Of a DNA stretch of 64,000 bases, positions 17,746-25,870 are shown piece after piece. Positions within the stretch are counted from its first letter, which is position 1. Each line of letters begins with the position of its first letter. A program made the translations under genes and the position numbers. Under the pieces are notes generated by a model, which was not told the origin of the DNA, made no database searches, and worked only from the letters and a program-made list of their open reading frames with translations. The stretch is from Mycobacterium sp. MYCO198283 (GTDB lineage Bacteria; Actinomycetota; Actinomycetes; Mycobacteriales; Mycobacteriaceae): the NCBI RefSeq assembly GCF_021213805.1, contig NZ_JAJQJI010000002.1:186001-250000 (forward strand). The letters are read 5' to 3'.

Positions 17746-18767
17746 GCTGCACCTCGATCTCTCACGGCGGCCACGGCCGCCACGACGTCCTGGTCGGTGA
17801 TGCCGTCCAGGCAGGGATGGCCCGGCACCGGGCAGGCGCGGGCGCGGGTGTCGCGGCACGGTGCCCGCTGATCGCCCAGGACCACGACGGGCGTGCCGTA
17901 GGGCGCCCACTTCGCCGCCGGCACCACCGGCGCGAACAGCGACACCACCGGCGCACCGACCGCGGCGGCCAGGTGAGCCGGCCCGGTGTTGGGCGCCACC
18001 ACGGCGGCCGCGCCGGCGAACACGGTGGCGAGCTGGCCGAGCGTGGTGCGCCCGGCGATGTCGAGCGCCGCGTCCCCGGCGACGTGCGCGGTGCGGGTCC
18101 GGTCGGCGGCCGTGCCGGTGACGACGACGCGGTGGCCCGCGGCCCGCAGCGCCCGAACCATGCCCGCGCACCGGTCGGCGGACGGCTGGCGCGCCGGCAC
18201 CGCGGCGGCGGGATGGAACGCGACGTAGCCGCCCGGACCGATGTCGGCGGCGACGTCGGCCGGCAGCGGGTCGAGCGTGCGCAGCCGCAGCCTGCCGTCG
18301 TCGCCCGGCGGCAGCGCGAAACCTGCCGCCGCGGCCAGCGACAGCGCGCGCTCGGGTTCGGGGATGAGCTCGTCGACCCGGTGACGCAGGTCGAGCAGCG
18401 TGCCGGGGTAGTCCTCGCAGGTGGCGCCGATCCACGGCACGCCCGCCATCCGGCAGATCAACGCCAGCGGCAGCGGCGACTGGTGGAACGAGGTGAAGAT
18501 CAGCACCGTGTCGGGCCGCTCCTCGGCGATGAGGCCGACGAGCCGGCTCACGTCGTCCGCGGTGAGCTGCGGGGCGTCGAAATCCACCCAGGCCGCGGCC
18601 CACTCGATCACCCGGTCGACGGCGGGCAGCAGCCCCGCGGCCGCACTTCCGCGCGGACCCGCCAGGAATACCGTGCGGTCGTGGGCCGCCGCGACCGCGC
18701 GCACCGCCGGGCCGGTGATCAGGACGTCACCGACGCTGTCGAGGCGAGCGACCAGCGCGGTGCTCAC
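17742..18767 (-). CDS. GT9 (heptosyltransferase-family) glycosyltransferase
   Basis: 341 residues, family GT9. ALVARLDSVGDVLITGPAVRAV is the N-terminal motif, GYVAFHPAAAVPARQPSADR the central one, and APNTGPAHLAAAVGAPVVSLFAPVVPAAKW the donor-binding block with N-T-G-x-x-H. A Cys-rich end (RAPCRDTRARACPVPGHPCLDG) resembles the CxxxxCxxxxxC tail of several GT9 enzymes. It starts at a GTG overlapping the GT2-HAD stop and ends in an ATGA overlap with gmhA. It is the second GT9 enzyme of the operon, implying at least two heptose (or GT9-type) transfers. Confidence 0.88.
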   Translation of the reverse strand: MSTALVARLDSVGDVLITGPAVRAVAAAHDRTVFLAGPRGSAAAGLLPAVDRVIEWAAAWVDFDAPQLTADDVSRLVGLIAEERPDTVLIFTSFHQSPLPLALICRMAGVPWIGATCEDYPGTLLDLRHRVDELIPEPERALSLAAAAGFALPPGDDGRLRLRTLDPLPADVAADIGPGGYVAFHPAAAVPARQPSADRCAGMVRALRAAGHRVVVTGTAADRTRTAHVAGDAALDIAGRTTLGQLATVFAGAAAVVAPNTGPAHLAAAVGAPVVSLFAPVVPAAKWAPYGTPVVVLGDQRAPCRDTRARACPVPGHPCLDGITDQDVVAAVAAVRDRGAA

Positions 18768-20302
18768 CGGCGCTCCCGCAGCACCAGGTCCACCGCGCCG
18801 ACGAGCGAATCCGCCACGGCCGCCGTCTTTCTCGCGAGGCTGACCTCTTCGGGCAGCGTCCGCTCGGTGGGCACCAGGACGGCGCGGGCGCCCGCCGCCA
18901 GCGCCGCCTCGACGTCGCGGCCGATGTCGCCGATCACCACGCAGCGCTGCGGCGGCACCCCGAGTTCCTCGGCGGCGGCGAGCACCATGCCCGGTGCGGG
19001 CTTGCGGCAGTCGCAGCCGTCGCCGGCGTCGTGGACGCAGACCTGCCACGAGCCGAACGGCCCGAGCAGCTCGTCGACGCGGGCGTTGACCGCGGCCAGC
19101 TGGTCGGCGGTGATGAGTCCCTTGGCGATGCCCGACTGGTTGGTGACGACCCCGAGCAGCAGGCCCGCGTCGCGCAGCCGCTGCAGCGCGCGCCGCGCAC
19201 CGGGCATCGGCTCGACGCCGGCCGGGTCGTTGAGATAGGGCCGATCGCGGATCAGCGTGTCGTCCCGGTCGAACAGCACGGCCAGCGGCGGGTCGACCGG
19301 CACGTGCCGGAACCGCCACCAGCCGCGCAGCCGGTGGCCGACCGCGACCGGCGGGACCAGCGCGCTGCTGGCGGCCATCGCGGCGATCTCCCGCGGGGTC
19401 TTCGGTCCGCCCGCGATCCGCCGGGCGGTGAAGTCCGCCGTCAGCGCCAGCCAGCCCGCGGCCGCGGCGAGCGCGGTGCGTCGCCGGCCCGTCGCCCCGG
19501 CGAGCCCGCCCAGCAGCGCCACCGCGGTGGTCGCCGCGTGCAGCCGGATCCGGCCGCGGCCTTCCCCGATGGCATCTCGCCAGCCGGGGCCGAACTTGCG
19601 GCGCAGCAGCGCGTCGTCGGCGTTGCCGCGCTGCGCCCGCACGCTGCCGAGCACCGAGGTGGGCGCGGCGGCGGCGACGGGATGCGTGCAGCCCCGCGAC
19701 CCGCCGACGATCCGGCCGCCGGCGCGGGTGACGCGCAGCGCGATGTCGGAGTCCTCGCGGTAGGCGCGCGGAAAGCGCTCGTCGAAGCCGCCGCACGCGA
19801 CGAGCGCGCTGCGCCGGTACGCCATGTCGGCGGTGATCCACCGGGCGGTCTCCAGCCGCAGCGTGCGGCGTTCGTCGTCGGTGGCGGCGCGCCCGGCCGG
19901 CGCCGGCACCGCGATCCGGCCCTGCGAACCCGCCACCGCAGGCTCCGCGTCGGCCGCTGCCAGGTCGTCGGCGACCCGCGCCCGCCAGTCGGCATCCGGC
20001 ACCACATCGTCGTCGAGGAAGCAGACCCACGGCGTGCGGGTGGCCCGCCAACCGGTGTTGCGGGCGGCGGCCGGCCCGCGGCCGCCGGAGCGGCGCACGG
20101 TGATCGGCAGCGTCGTCTCGGGCAGCGGGAGCGCCGCGTCGCCGGGCCGGTCGTCGACCACCACGATCGCCTCGGGCACCGGTCCGTCACCGGCGTCGAG
20201 CGCCGCCAGCAGCCGGGCAAGCGAGGGCCGACCGATGCTGGGGATGACGATCGAGAACGCCGGGACCTGGGTCAACAGCGCCGCCCTCTGCTCTTCGCGC
20301 AA
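18764..20302 (-). CDS. Fusion: GT2 glycosyltransferase + GmhB-like HAD phosphatase
   Basis: 512 residues. Residues 15-250 are a GT2 glycosyltransferase (FSIVIPSIGRPSLARLL, the DDD donor/metal site at 97-99, YREDSDIALRV). A short hydrophobic linker (about 255-330) follows. Residues 338-512 are a HAD-IIIA histidinol-phosphatase-type domain: VLFDRDDTLIRD, VVTNQSGIAKG and the zinc-site pattern Cys422-x-His424-x5-Cys430-x-Cys432 before RKPAPGM. That zinc loop marks D,D-heptose 1,7-bisphosphate phosphatase GmhB, which supplies the step between HldE's two activities. The start is a TTG with GGAGGAGG ten bases upstream; no better start is in frame. It lies 4 bp after the carbamoyltransferase gene. 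Confidence 0.9.
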   Translation of the reverse strand: MREEQRAALLTQVPAFSIVIPSIGRPSLARLLAALDAGDGPVPEAIVVVDDRPGDAALPLPETTLPITVRRSGGRGPAAARNTGWRATRTPWVCFLDDDVVPDADWRARVADDLAAADAEPAVAGSQGRIAVPAPAGRAATDDERRTLRLETARWITADMAYRRSALVACGGFDERFPRAYREDSDIALRVTRAGGRIVGGSRGCTHPVAAAAPTSVLGSVRAQRGNADDALLRRKFGPGWRDAIGEGRGRIRLHAATTAVALLGGLAGATGRRRTALAAAAGWLALTADFTARRIAGGPKTPREIAAMAASSALVPPVAVGHRLRGWWRFRHVPVDPPLAVLFDRDDTLIRDRPYLNDPAGVEPMPGARRALQRLRDAGLLLGVVTNQSGIAKGLITADQLAAVNARVDELLGPFGSWQVCVHDAGDGCDCRKPAPGMVLAAAEELGVPPQRCVVIGDIGRDVEAALAAGARAVLVPTERTLPEEVSLARKTAAVADSLVGAVDLVLRERR

Positions 20303-20306
20303 GCGC

Positions 20307-21947
20307 TCATCGCCTCCTCCGGCGCACGAGGAACGGTCCCAGCGCCAGCACGTCGATGGGCGCGCTGCCGAAGCACTCCAGCGCGTCGCGGGGACTGTCG
20401 ACCATCGGCCGGCCCGCGGTGTTGAAGCTGGTGTTGACCACGACGGGCACCCCGGTGAGGTCGGCGAAGGTGCTGATCATGCGGTGCAGCACCGGCTGGC
20501 TGGCGTCGACGGTCTGGATGCGGGCGGTGCCGTCGACGTGGGTGACGGCGGGGATGCGGTCGCGCCAGGCGGGCGCGACGTCGTGGACGAACAGCATGTA
20601 CGGGCTGGGCAGCGGGCCGCCGCTGAAGATCTCCGCCGCGCGGTCGGCCAGCACCATCGGCGCCACGGGCCGGAACTGCTCACGCCCCTTGACGTTGTTG
20701 AGCCGTTCGAGGTTGGCGGCGTGGCGCGGGTCGCCGATCAGCGACCGGTTGCCCAGCGCGCGCGGGCCGTACTCGGAGCGGCCCTGGAACCAGCCGACGA
20801 GCTGGTTCGCCGCCAGCGCCTCGGCCACCGCGACGGCGATGTCGTCGGGCCGCTCGTAGACGATGTCGGCAGTGTCGAGGATCTCCGCGATCTCGTCGTC
20901 GGACCAGCCGCGTCCCAGCGACGCCGAGGGCATCGGCGAGATCGGTTCCCGGTGCTCGGCGGCGAGCGCCAGCGCCGCGCCCAGCGCGGTGCCCGAATCC
21001 CCGGCGGCGGGCTGCACCCAGATGGTCTCGAAGTCCCCGGCGCGGTGCAGTTCGGTGTTCGCCACACAGTTGAGCGCGACGCCGCCGGCCAGGCACAGCG
21101 TGCGCGACGACGTGCGGCCGGCCAGCCAGCGCACCAGGTCCCCGAGTACCTCCTCGACGACCGTCTGCACGCTGCAGGCGAGGTCGGCGTGCACCGGGTC
21201 GAGGTCTTCTGCGCCGGGTGCGCGCGGCGGCGTGAACTCGTCCCAGTCGACGCGCTCAGTACGGAAGGTGCCGTCGTCGCAGGCGTACACCAGTTCGCGC
21301 AGCCGCTCGGCATACGCGGGCCGGCCGTAGGACGCCATCGCCATCACCTTGTACTCGTCGCTGGAGCGTTGGAAGCCCAGCCGCTCGGTGAGATCCTCGT
21401 AGAGCAATCCCAACGAATGCGGAAGTTCAGTCGACGCCAAGATGTCCAGTTTCCCGTCGCGGTATTCGCCGGCGAGCATCGACGTCGCCTCGCCGCGGCC
21501 GTCGACCACCAGCACGGCGCTGTCCGGCTCCGGCGACGCCAGCGACGCCGACGCGGCGTGGGCGACGTGGTGGCGCACGTGCGACACGATGCCGGGGTCC
21601 AATCCGGGCAGCGCGGCGGACAGGAACTGCGGGGCGCGGCGGGCGTACAGGGTGCGCAGGTACTCCCAGTCGCGGTCCTGGCCGGGGATCGGCCCGCCGG
21701 GAACGTCGGCGAGCGCCGGGTCGTAGGAATAGCCGACGGCGTCGAGGTCGGCGGGTGTCAGCCCCGCGAAGTCCAGGCACCAGCGCGCGGCCTGCGTCGG
21801 GACCTCCCAGGTGGAGAACGCCACGGCCTGCTTGCCGTGCTTGCGGCGGGAGAAGCGCTCCTCCTCGGCTGCGGCGACCACTTCACCGTCGATGACGAGT
21901 GCGGCGGCGGGATCGTGGAACACCGCGTTGATGCCGAGTATGCGCAT
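20307..21947 (-). CDS. O-carbamoyltransferase, NodU/CmcH/TobZ family
   Basis: 546 residues, full length for the family. GINAVFHDPAAALVIDGEVV and EEERFSRRKHGKQA begin the Kae1-like domain, HHVAHAASASLAS provides metal-binding His residues, and GPRALGNRSLIGDPR and VNTSFNTAGRPMVDSP lie in the C-terminal half. Such enzymes use carbamoyl phosphate and ATP to carbamoylate a hydroxyl on a sugar or antibiotic. Here the acceptor may be a heptose or uronic acid of the glycan. It is the first gene of the tightly packed heptose operon, with a GAGAGGG ribosome site and a near-perfect SigF-type promoter 75 bp upstream. Confidence 0.92.
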   Translation of the reverse strand: MRILGINAVFHDPAAALVIDGEVVAAAEEERFSRRKHGKQAVAFSTWEVPTQAARWCLDFAGLTPADLDAVGYSYDPALADVPGGPIPGQDRDWEYLRTLYARRAPQFLSAALPGLDPGIVSHVRHHVAHAASASLASPEPDSAVLVVDGRGEATSMLAGEYRDGKLDILASTELPHSLGLLYEDLTERLGFQRSSDEYKVMAMASYGRPAYAERLRELVYACDDGTFRTERVDWDEFTPPRAPGAEDLDPVHADLACSVQTVVEEVLGDLVRWLAGRTSSRTLCLAGGVALNCVANTELHRAGDFETIWVQPAAGDSGTALGAALALAAEHREPISPMPSASLGRGWSDDEIAEILDTADIVYERPDDIAVAVAEALAANQLVGWFQGRSEYGPRALGNRSLIGDPRHAANLERLNNVKGREQFRPVAPMVLADRAAEIFSGGPLPSPYMLFVHDVAPAWRDRIPAVTHVDGTARIQTVDASQPVLHRMISTFADLTGVPVVVNTSFNTAGRPMVDSPRDALECFGSAPIDVLALGPFLVRRRRR

Positions 21948-22254
21948 GGTTCACCCTCTCGAAGAGACCGTGCTGACGGCAGGGAAAAGCGCGCCCACAT
22001 TTCTTGAGGCGAGAAGTGCTTTACCCTCACGTCTACCTGCTAAACGGTCGCGGCGCCAAAACGCCGCGCCGCCGGACCCCGCCGCGACCGATCGATCGCG
22101 GCCGCCGACCGTGCTCGGCGTGCGCACCGCGACCGGGCCGCAATGTCGTTGGCTGGCAATCGGATTCGTGCACCGCACCGCGGCGGGCGACTACGCCGGA
22201 ACGCGCGCCCGTCGACCGCTGACCATTCGGTGACGTCGGGCCGGACCATTCGCG
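21948..22254. other. Intergenic region between the two halves of the glycan cluster
   Basis: This is the only large gap inside the glycan cluster. The carbamoyltransferase-proximal 100 bp is relatively A/T-rich and carries a SigF-type promoter (listed separately). The rest, 22046-22254, shows no convincing reading frame, hairpin terminator or second promoter. It breaks the cluster into a two-gene upstream part and an eight-gene downstream operon. Confidence 0.6.
22021..22045 (-). promoter_or_regulatory. SigF-type promoter of the carbamoyltransferase-heptose operon
   Basis: On the minus strand GTTT (22045-22042), a 15-bp spacer and GGGTAA (22026-22021) fit the SigF consensus exactly. The predicted start near 22014 leaves a leader of about 65 nt with a GAGAGGG site before the carbamoyltransferase ATG. 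Confidence 0.7.
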
Positions 22255-23514
22255 TCAACCGGACTGGCGGTCGTCGGTGGCGCCGGTGATCCGGTCGGCG
22301 TCCGCGTCGGCCCCGCCGTCCGCGCGCAGCGGGAGCACCCGCTGGTAGGCGCGCAGGGTGTCGGCGGCGATGCGGTCCCAGGTGTACCGCGACACCGCCC
22401 GGCGCCGGCCTGCAGCGCCCCACTGCGCCAACCGATCCGGGTCGCCCAGCAGTGACGCGGCCGCCTTGGCCACCGCGCGATGGTCGCGGGGCGGCACGAG
22501 CACGCCGGTGGCGCCGTCGACCACGGTGTCGAGCAGCCCGCCGACCGCCGCCGCCAGCACCGGCACCCCACACGCCATGGCCTCCAGCGGCACGATGCCG
22601 AACGGTTCGTACCAGGGCGTGCACGCCACCAGGTCGGCCGAACGCAGCAGGGCGGGCATGTCGGCGCGCGACACCGAGCCGGTGAGCTTCACGCGGTCGG
22701 CCACACCGACATTCGCCGCGAGCTTGCAGAGCCGCCGCGCCTCGGAGTCGGAGAACAGTTGCCGGGGTGCCGGCCCGCCGACGATCATCAGCTCGGCGTC
22801 GGGCACCGTGGCCATGGCGCGGATGAGGATGTCGAAACCCTTGCGCGGCACCAGCCTTCCGACCGAGACGATCCGGGGCCGGTGCGAGCGGGCGGCCCGC
22901 GGACCGTCGGGGGTGAAGCGGTTGGTGTCGACGCCGCAGGGCACCACCGAGACCTTCGAGCGGGCGCGTCCCAGCCGCACCAGCTCGAACACCTCGTCGG
23001 TGCAGGTGGCCGCCACCCAGTCCGCGGTGCGGGCGAGCTCGGCCTCCAGTCGCAGCCGGTCGGACGGGCTGGTGTCCTGCGCACCCTGGTGGCGCTTCTT
23101 CACGACGCCGAGGGCATGGAAGGTCTGCACCATCGGGATGCCGCGGCGCTGCGAGGCGTACTGCGTCGCCAGGCCCGACATCCAGAAGTGCGCGTGGCTG
23201 ACGTCCGGGCGCTCGGCGGCCCAGAGCGTGTCGAGGTGTGCGCCGAAGGCCGGCATGTGTGCCAGCAGATCGTCCTTGGGCAGCACCGTCGGCGGTCCGG
23301 CCGGCACGTGGACGACGCTGTAGCCCGCGCCGGTGTCCACCTGGTCGGGCAGCGCCGGATCGTCCCGGCGGGTGTAGACCGTCACCCGGTGGCCCCGCCG
23401 CGCCAGCGCCGCCGACAGCTCGGCGACGTGCACGTTCTGCCCACCGGCATCGACGCCCCCAAGCGCCGCGAGCGGGCTGGCGTGCTCGCTCACCATGGCG
23501 ATCTTCAACGGCAT
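22255..23514 (-). CDS. GT4 glycosyltransferase
   Basis: 419 residues, GT-B fold, family GT4. GGVDAGGQNVHVAELSAALARRGH is the N-terminal acceptor-side motif shared with MshA and sucrose-phosphate-synthase-like enzymes. VVPCGVDTNRFTP and the intact retaining-GT E-x7-E motif YEPFGIVPLEAMACGVPVLA follow. The ATG giving MPLKIAM was chosen for its GGGAAGG site. It lies 41 bp downstream of another glycosyltransferase and upstream of the carbamoyltransferase operon on the same strand. Donor and acceptor unknown. Confidence 0.9.
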   Translation of the reverse strand: MPLKIAMVSEHASPLAALGGVDAGGQNVHVAELSAALARRGHRVTVYTRRDDPALPDQVDTGAGYSVVHVPAGPPTVLPKDDLLAHMPAFGAHLDTLWAAERPDVSHAHFWMSGLATQYASQRRGIPMVQTFHALGVVKKRHQGAQDTSPSDRLRLEAELARTADWVAATCTDEVFELVRLGRARSKVSVVPCGVDTNRFTPDGPRAARSHRPRIVSVGRLVPRKGFDILIRAMATVPDAELMIVGGPAPRQLFSDSEARRLCKLAANVGVADRVKLTGSVSRADMPALLRSADLVACTPWYEPFGIVPLEAMACGVPVLAAAVGGLLDTVVDGATGVLVPPRDHRAVAKAAASLLGDPDRLAQWGAAGRRRAVSRYTWDRIAADTLRAYQRVLPLRADGGADADADRITGATDDRQSG

Positions 23515-23555
23515 GTCCTTCCCGCCGGCGCGCGCGTGGGCCTGCTGGCGCGGCG

Positions 23556-24524
23556 TCACCGGCACATCTCCTCGATCAGCCGATCCCAGTCGGCGAGGAA
23601 CCGGGCTAAACCGTAATGCGCCAGCACGAACGCGCGGGCGGATTTTCCGGCAGTTCGCGCCAGTTCGGGGTCGGCGACGTAGCGGGAGAGCGCTTGGGCC
23701 AGCGTGTCGGGATCGGCGCTGACGACGCCGGCCTCGCTGGGCACCGCGAGCGGCGCCATGGTGGAGGCCACGGCGACCACGGGCATCCCCAGGTGCATCG
23801 CCTCCAGCAGCGACAGGCCCAGCGACGTCCAGCGGGCGGTGTGCACGTACACGCGGCGGCGACTCACCTCGTCGTGCAGGGCAGGCGGGGCGAGGTCGCC
23901 GTGCCCGCGCACGGTGCCGCCGTGATCGTCGAGTTCTTCGGTGCCCATGCCCCACACGTCGACGGGCACGGCGGCGCCGAGGCGGGGCAGCAGGTCCGTG
24001 CCGACCACCCGCCCCCGGCGCACCGGTTCGTTGATCAGCGCCGCGGCGGCCGGCAGTTCGCCGGTGTAGCGCTCGCCGGGGTCGATGATGCCGTGGTCGA
24101 TGGTCAGCGTCGGCGCGCGGCCGTTGTCCCACATCAGCCGGTTGAAGTCGGTGACGTGGACGAGGGGGATGTCCGCCCGCTCGGCCAGCGGGTGCACGCT
24201 GTCGGTGGGCGAGGGCCGCGGCGCGTTGTGCTCGACGAAGACGGCCGGCACGTCGATGCCGGGCCGCCGACCGAGCCATCGTTGCGCCAGGTCGAGTTCG
24301 GCGGGCCGCTGCAGGATCACCAGGTCGACCGGTTCGTCGGCGAGCCGATCGGCCGGTACCTCGCGCGCATTCGGCCAGTGCCGCCCGCACAGGCCTCGCC
24401 CGTCGGCGTCACCTGCGGCGTTGCGTGGGATCAGGTAGTCGTGGCGACCCTGGACGAACGACTCGGTCCACGAACCGTGGACGTGCCACAGCACAACGCT
24501 TCGCCCCGCGGCCGAGTCGCGCAT
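23556..24524 (-). CDS. GT4-like glycosyltransferase with altered catalytic motif
   Basis: 322 residues. The C-terminal half is a recognisable GT-B donor domain (ARWTSLGLSLLEAMHLGMPVVAVA, then a typical loading helix), while the N-terminal half (VVLWHVHGSWTESFVQGRHDYLIP) is less conserved. In GT4 enzymes the block reads E-P-F-G-L-x-x-L-E; here the first Glu is replaced (T-S-L-G-L-S-L-L-E), so catalytic competence is uncertain. The ATG start has a purine-rich GGAAGGGAAG site. It is divergent from the SigF-type acidic protein gene. A GTTT-N16-GGGAAG arrangement at 24560-24535 on the minus strand is a weak promoter candidate that coincides with the ribosome site. Confidence 0.82.
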   Translation of the reverse strand: MRDSAAGRSVVLWHVHGSWTESFVQGRHDYLIPRNAAGDADGRGLCGRHWPNAREVPADRLADEPVDLVILQRPAELDLAQRWLGRRPGIDVPAVFVEHNAPRPSPTDSVHPLAERADIPLVHVTDFNRLMWDNGRAPTLTIDHGIIDPGERYTGELPAAAALINEPVRRGRVVGTDLLPRLGAAVPVDVWGMGTEELDDHGGTVRGHGDLAPPALHDEVSRRRVYVHTARWTSLGLSLLEAMHLGMPVVAVASTMAPLAVPSEAGVVSADPDTLAQALSRYVADPELARTAGKSARAFVLAHYGLARFLADWDRLIEEMCR

Positions 24525-24640
24525 GAGAGGTGTTCTTCCCTTCCCCCGTTCGGGCCAAACCTGGCCCACCCGCGGCAGGTACCGCGGCGTACCTGCAGTC
24601 TGCCGCCTCGGACGGGGTGCTCGCTGCCAGGCTGCGCGGC

Positions 24641-24666
24641 GTTTCGCGCGGGAACCGCCCGGGTAC
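24641..24666 (+). promoter_or_regulatory. SigF-type promoter, probably giving a leaderless transcript
   Basis: GTTT (24641-24644), a 16-bp spacer and GGGTAC (24661-24666) match the SigF consensus. The expected start, 24672-24676, falls at the GTG of the following gene, which has no ribosome site, so the mRNA is probably leaderless. Confidence 0.7.
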
Positions 24667-24675
24667 GGCACGGCC

Positions 24676-24888
24676 GTGACAACAGGCCCCGAACCGTTCG
24701 ACGAAGAAGTCCCGATCGCCGACGCGCTCGAGCAGCGCCAAGCCCTCGACGAGGAGCCGCCGGGCGCCGACGGCACCCCACCGCCGGCCGAGAGCGACCC
24801 GGCCGACTGGCAGGAGCAGGTGGCCGACGCCGGACCCGAGGACGACGACTACGACCGGGCGCAGCGCCCCGGGGCGGAGGACGCATGA
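24676..24888 (+). CDS. Small acidic protein, function unknown
   Basis: 70 residues, very rich in Asp, Glu, Pro and Ala (FDEEVPIADALEQRQALDEE, ESDPADWQEQV). It has no hydrophobic core, so it is probably disordered. A loosely repeated pattern, (P/A)xADALEQRQ and DPADWQEQV, resembles small mycobacterial stress-associated acidic proteins, but I cannot name a family. The GTG start is supported by a SigF-type promoter ending ten bases upstream. It overlaps the SDR gene by 4 bp (ATGA), so the two are co-translated. Confidence 0.75.
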   Translation: MTTGPEPFDEEVPIADALEQRQALDEEPPGADGTPPPAESDPADWQEQVADAGPEDDDYDRAQRPGAEDA

Positions 24889-25730
24889 GTGACGGGAAGA
24901 ACGCCATCCCCTATCCCGGCCACACCGCCGAGATGGCCGACGCGCCCCGCGACGAGATGCGCGACTACGAGGGCCGCGGCCTGCTCGCCGGGAAGCGGGC
25001 GCTGATCACCGGCGGCGACTCCGGGATCGGCCGCGCGGTGGCGGTCGCCTTCGCCAAAGAGGGCGCGGACGTCGCGATCGCCTACCTCGACGAGCACGAC
25101 GACGCCGCGCACACCGAGCGGCTCATCACCGACGCCGGACGGCGCGCGCTGCTGCTGCCGGGCGACCTCGCCGATCCCGCGCAATGCCGCACGATCGTCG
25201 AGCGCACCGTCTCCGAGCTCGGCGGACTCGACGTGCTGGTGAACAACGTCGCCTACCAGAACCCGGTCGACGACTTCACCGAGATCCCCGACGACCAGTG
25301 GCGCCGGACGTTCGCGGTGAACATCGACAGCTTCTTCTACGTCACGAAGGCGGCCGTGCCGCACCTGGAGGGCGGCGGCGCCGTCATCAACACCGCCTCG
25401 ATCAACGGGCTGCGCGGCAACGAGAAGTTGATCGACTACTCCGCCACCAAGGGCGCGGTGCTCGCGCTGACCTACTCGCTGGCGCAGTCGCTGCTCGAAC
25501 GGGGAATCCGGGTCAACTGCGTGGCGCCCGGCCCGGTGTGGACACCGCTCATCCCGGCGACCATGTCGGCCGCCACCCGCGACGAGTTCGGTCGAAGCGT
25601 CCCCTACGGCCGGCCCGCCGAAGCCGACGAGATCGCGCCCTCGTACGTGTTCTTCGCCTCGGCGCGGATGTCGTCGTACTACAGCGGCGAGGTGCTCGCG
25701 CCGATCGGCGGCGAGACACTGCCCGGCTGA
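24885..25730 (+). CDS. Stress-type SDR oxidoreductase (YghA/YdaD-like)
   Basis: 281 residues. The N-terminal extension with PYPGHTAEM before GLLAGKRALITGGDSGIGRAVA is characteristic of the general-stress SDRs such as YdaD and YhdF of Bacillus. The catalytic set is NTASINGL plus YSATKGAV, and NVAYQNPVDDF marks the central Asn region. These enzymes reduce or oxidise unknown carbonyl substrates with NAD(P). Coupling to the acidic gene and the shared SigF-type promoter fit a general-stress role. Confidence 0.9.
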   Translation: MSDGKNAIPYPGHTAEMADAPRDEMRDYEGRGLLAGKRALITGGDSGIGRAVAVAFAKEGADVAIAYLDEHDDAAHTERLITDAGRRALLLPGDLADPAQCRTIVERTVSELGGLDVLVNNVAYQNPVDDFTEIPDDQWRRTFAVNIDSFFYVTKAAVPHLEGGGAVINTASINGLRGNEKLIDYSATKGAVLALTYSLAQSLLERGIRVNCVAPGPVWTPLIPATMSAATRDEFGRSVPYGRPAEADEIAPSYVFFASARMSSYYSGEVLAPIGGETLPG

Positions 25731-25750
25731 CGGTCGCGTCACCCGGGCGC

Positions 25751-25776
25751 GTTTCATGTGCGGGCGAGACGGGCAC
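25751..25776 (+). promoter_or_regulatory. Weak SigF-like element upstream of the CsbD-like gene
   Basis: GTTT (25751-25754), a 16-bp spacer and GGGCAC (25771-25776) keep the spacing but match only part of the -10. A GGCAC-TTCG-GTGCC hairpin (25807-25820) lies between it and the gene; it could be an SDR terminator or a leader structure. Confidence 0.35.
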
Positions 25777-25870
25777 ACCTGTCGACGACGGGCGGCCGAT
25801 CCGGTGGGCACTTCGGTGCCGGACGGCGGCTCCTCATCAATCCCGGATACACCGACCAGGAGGTAGTTCC

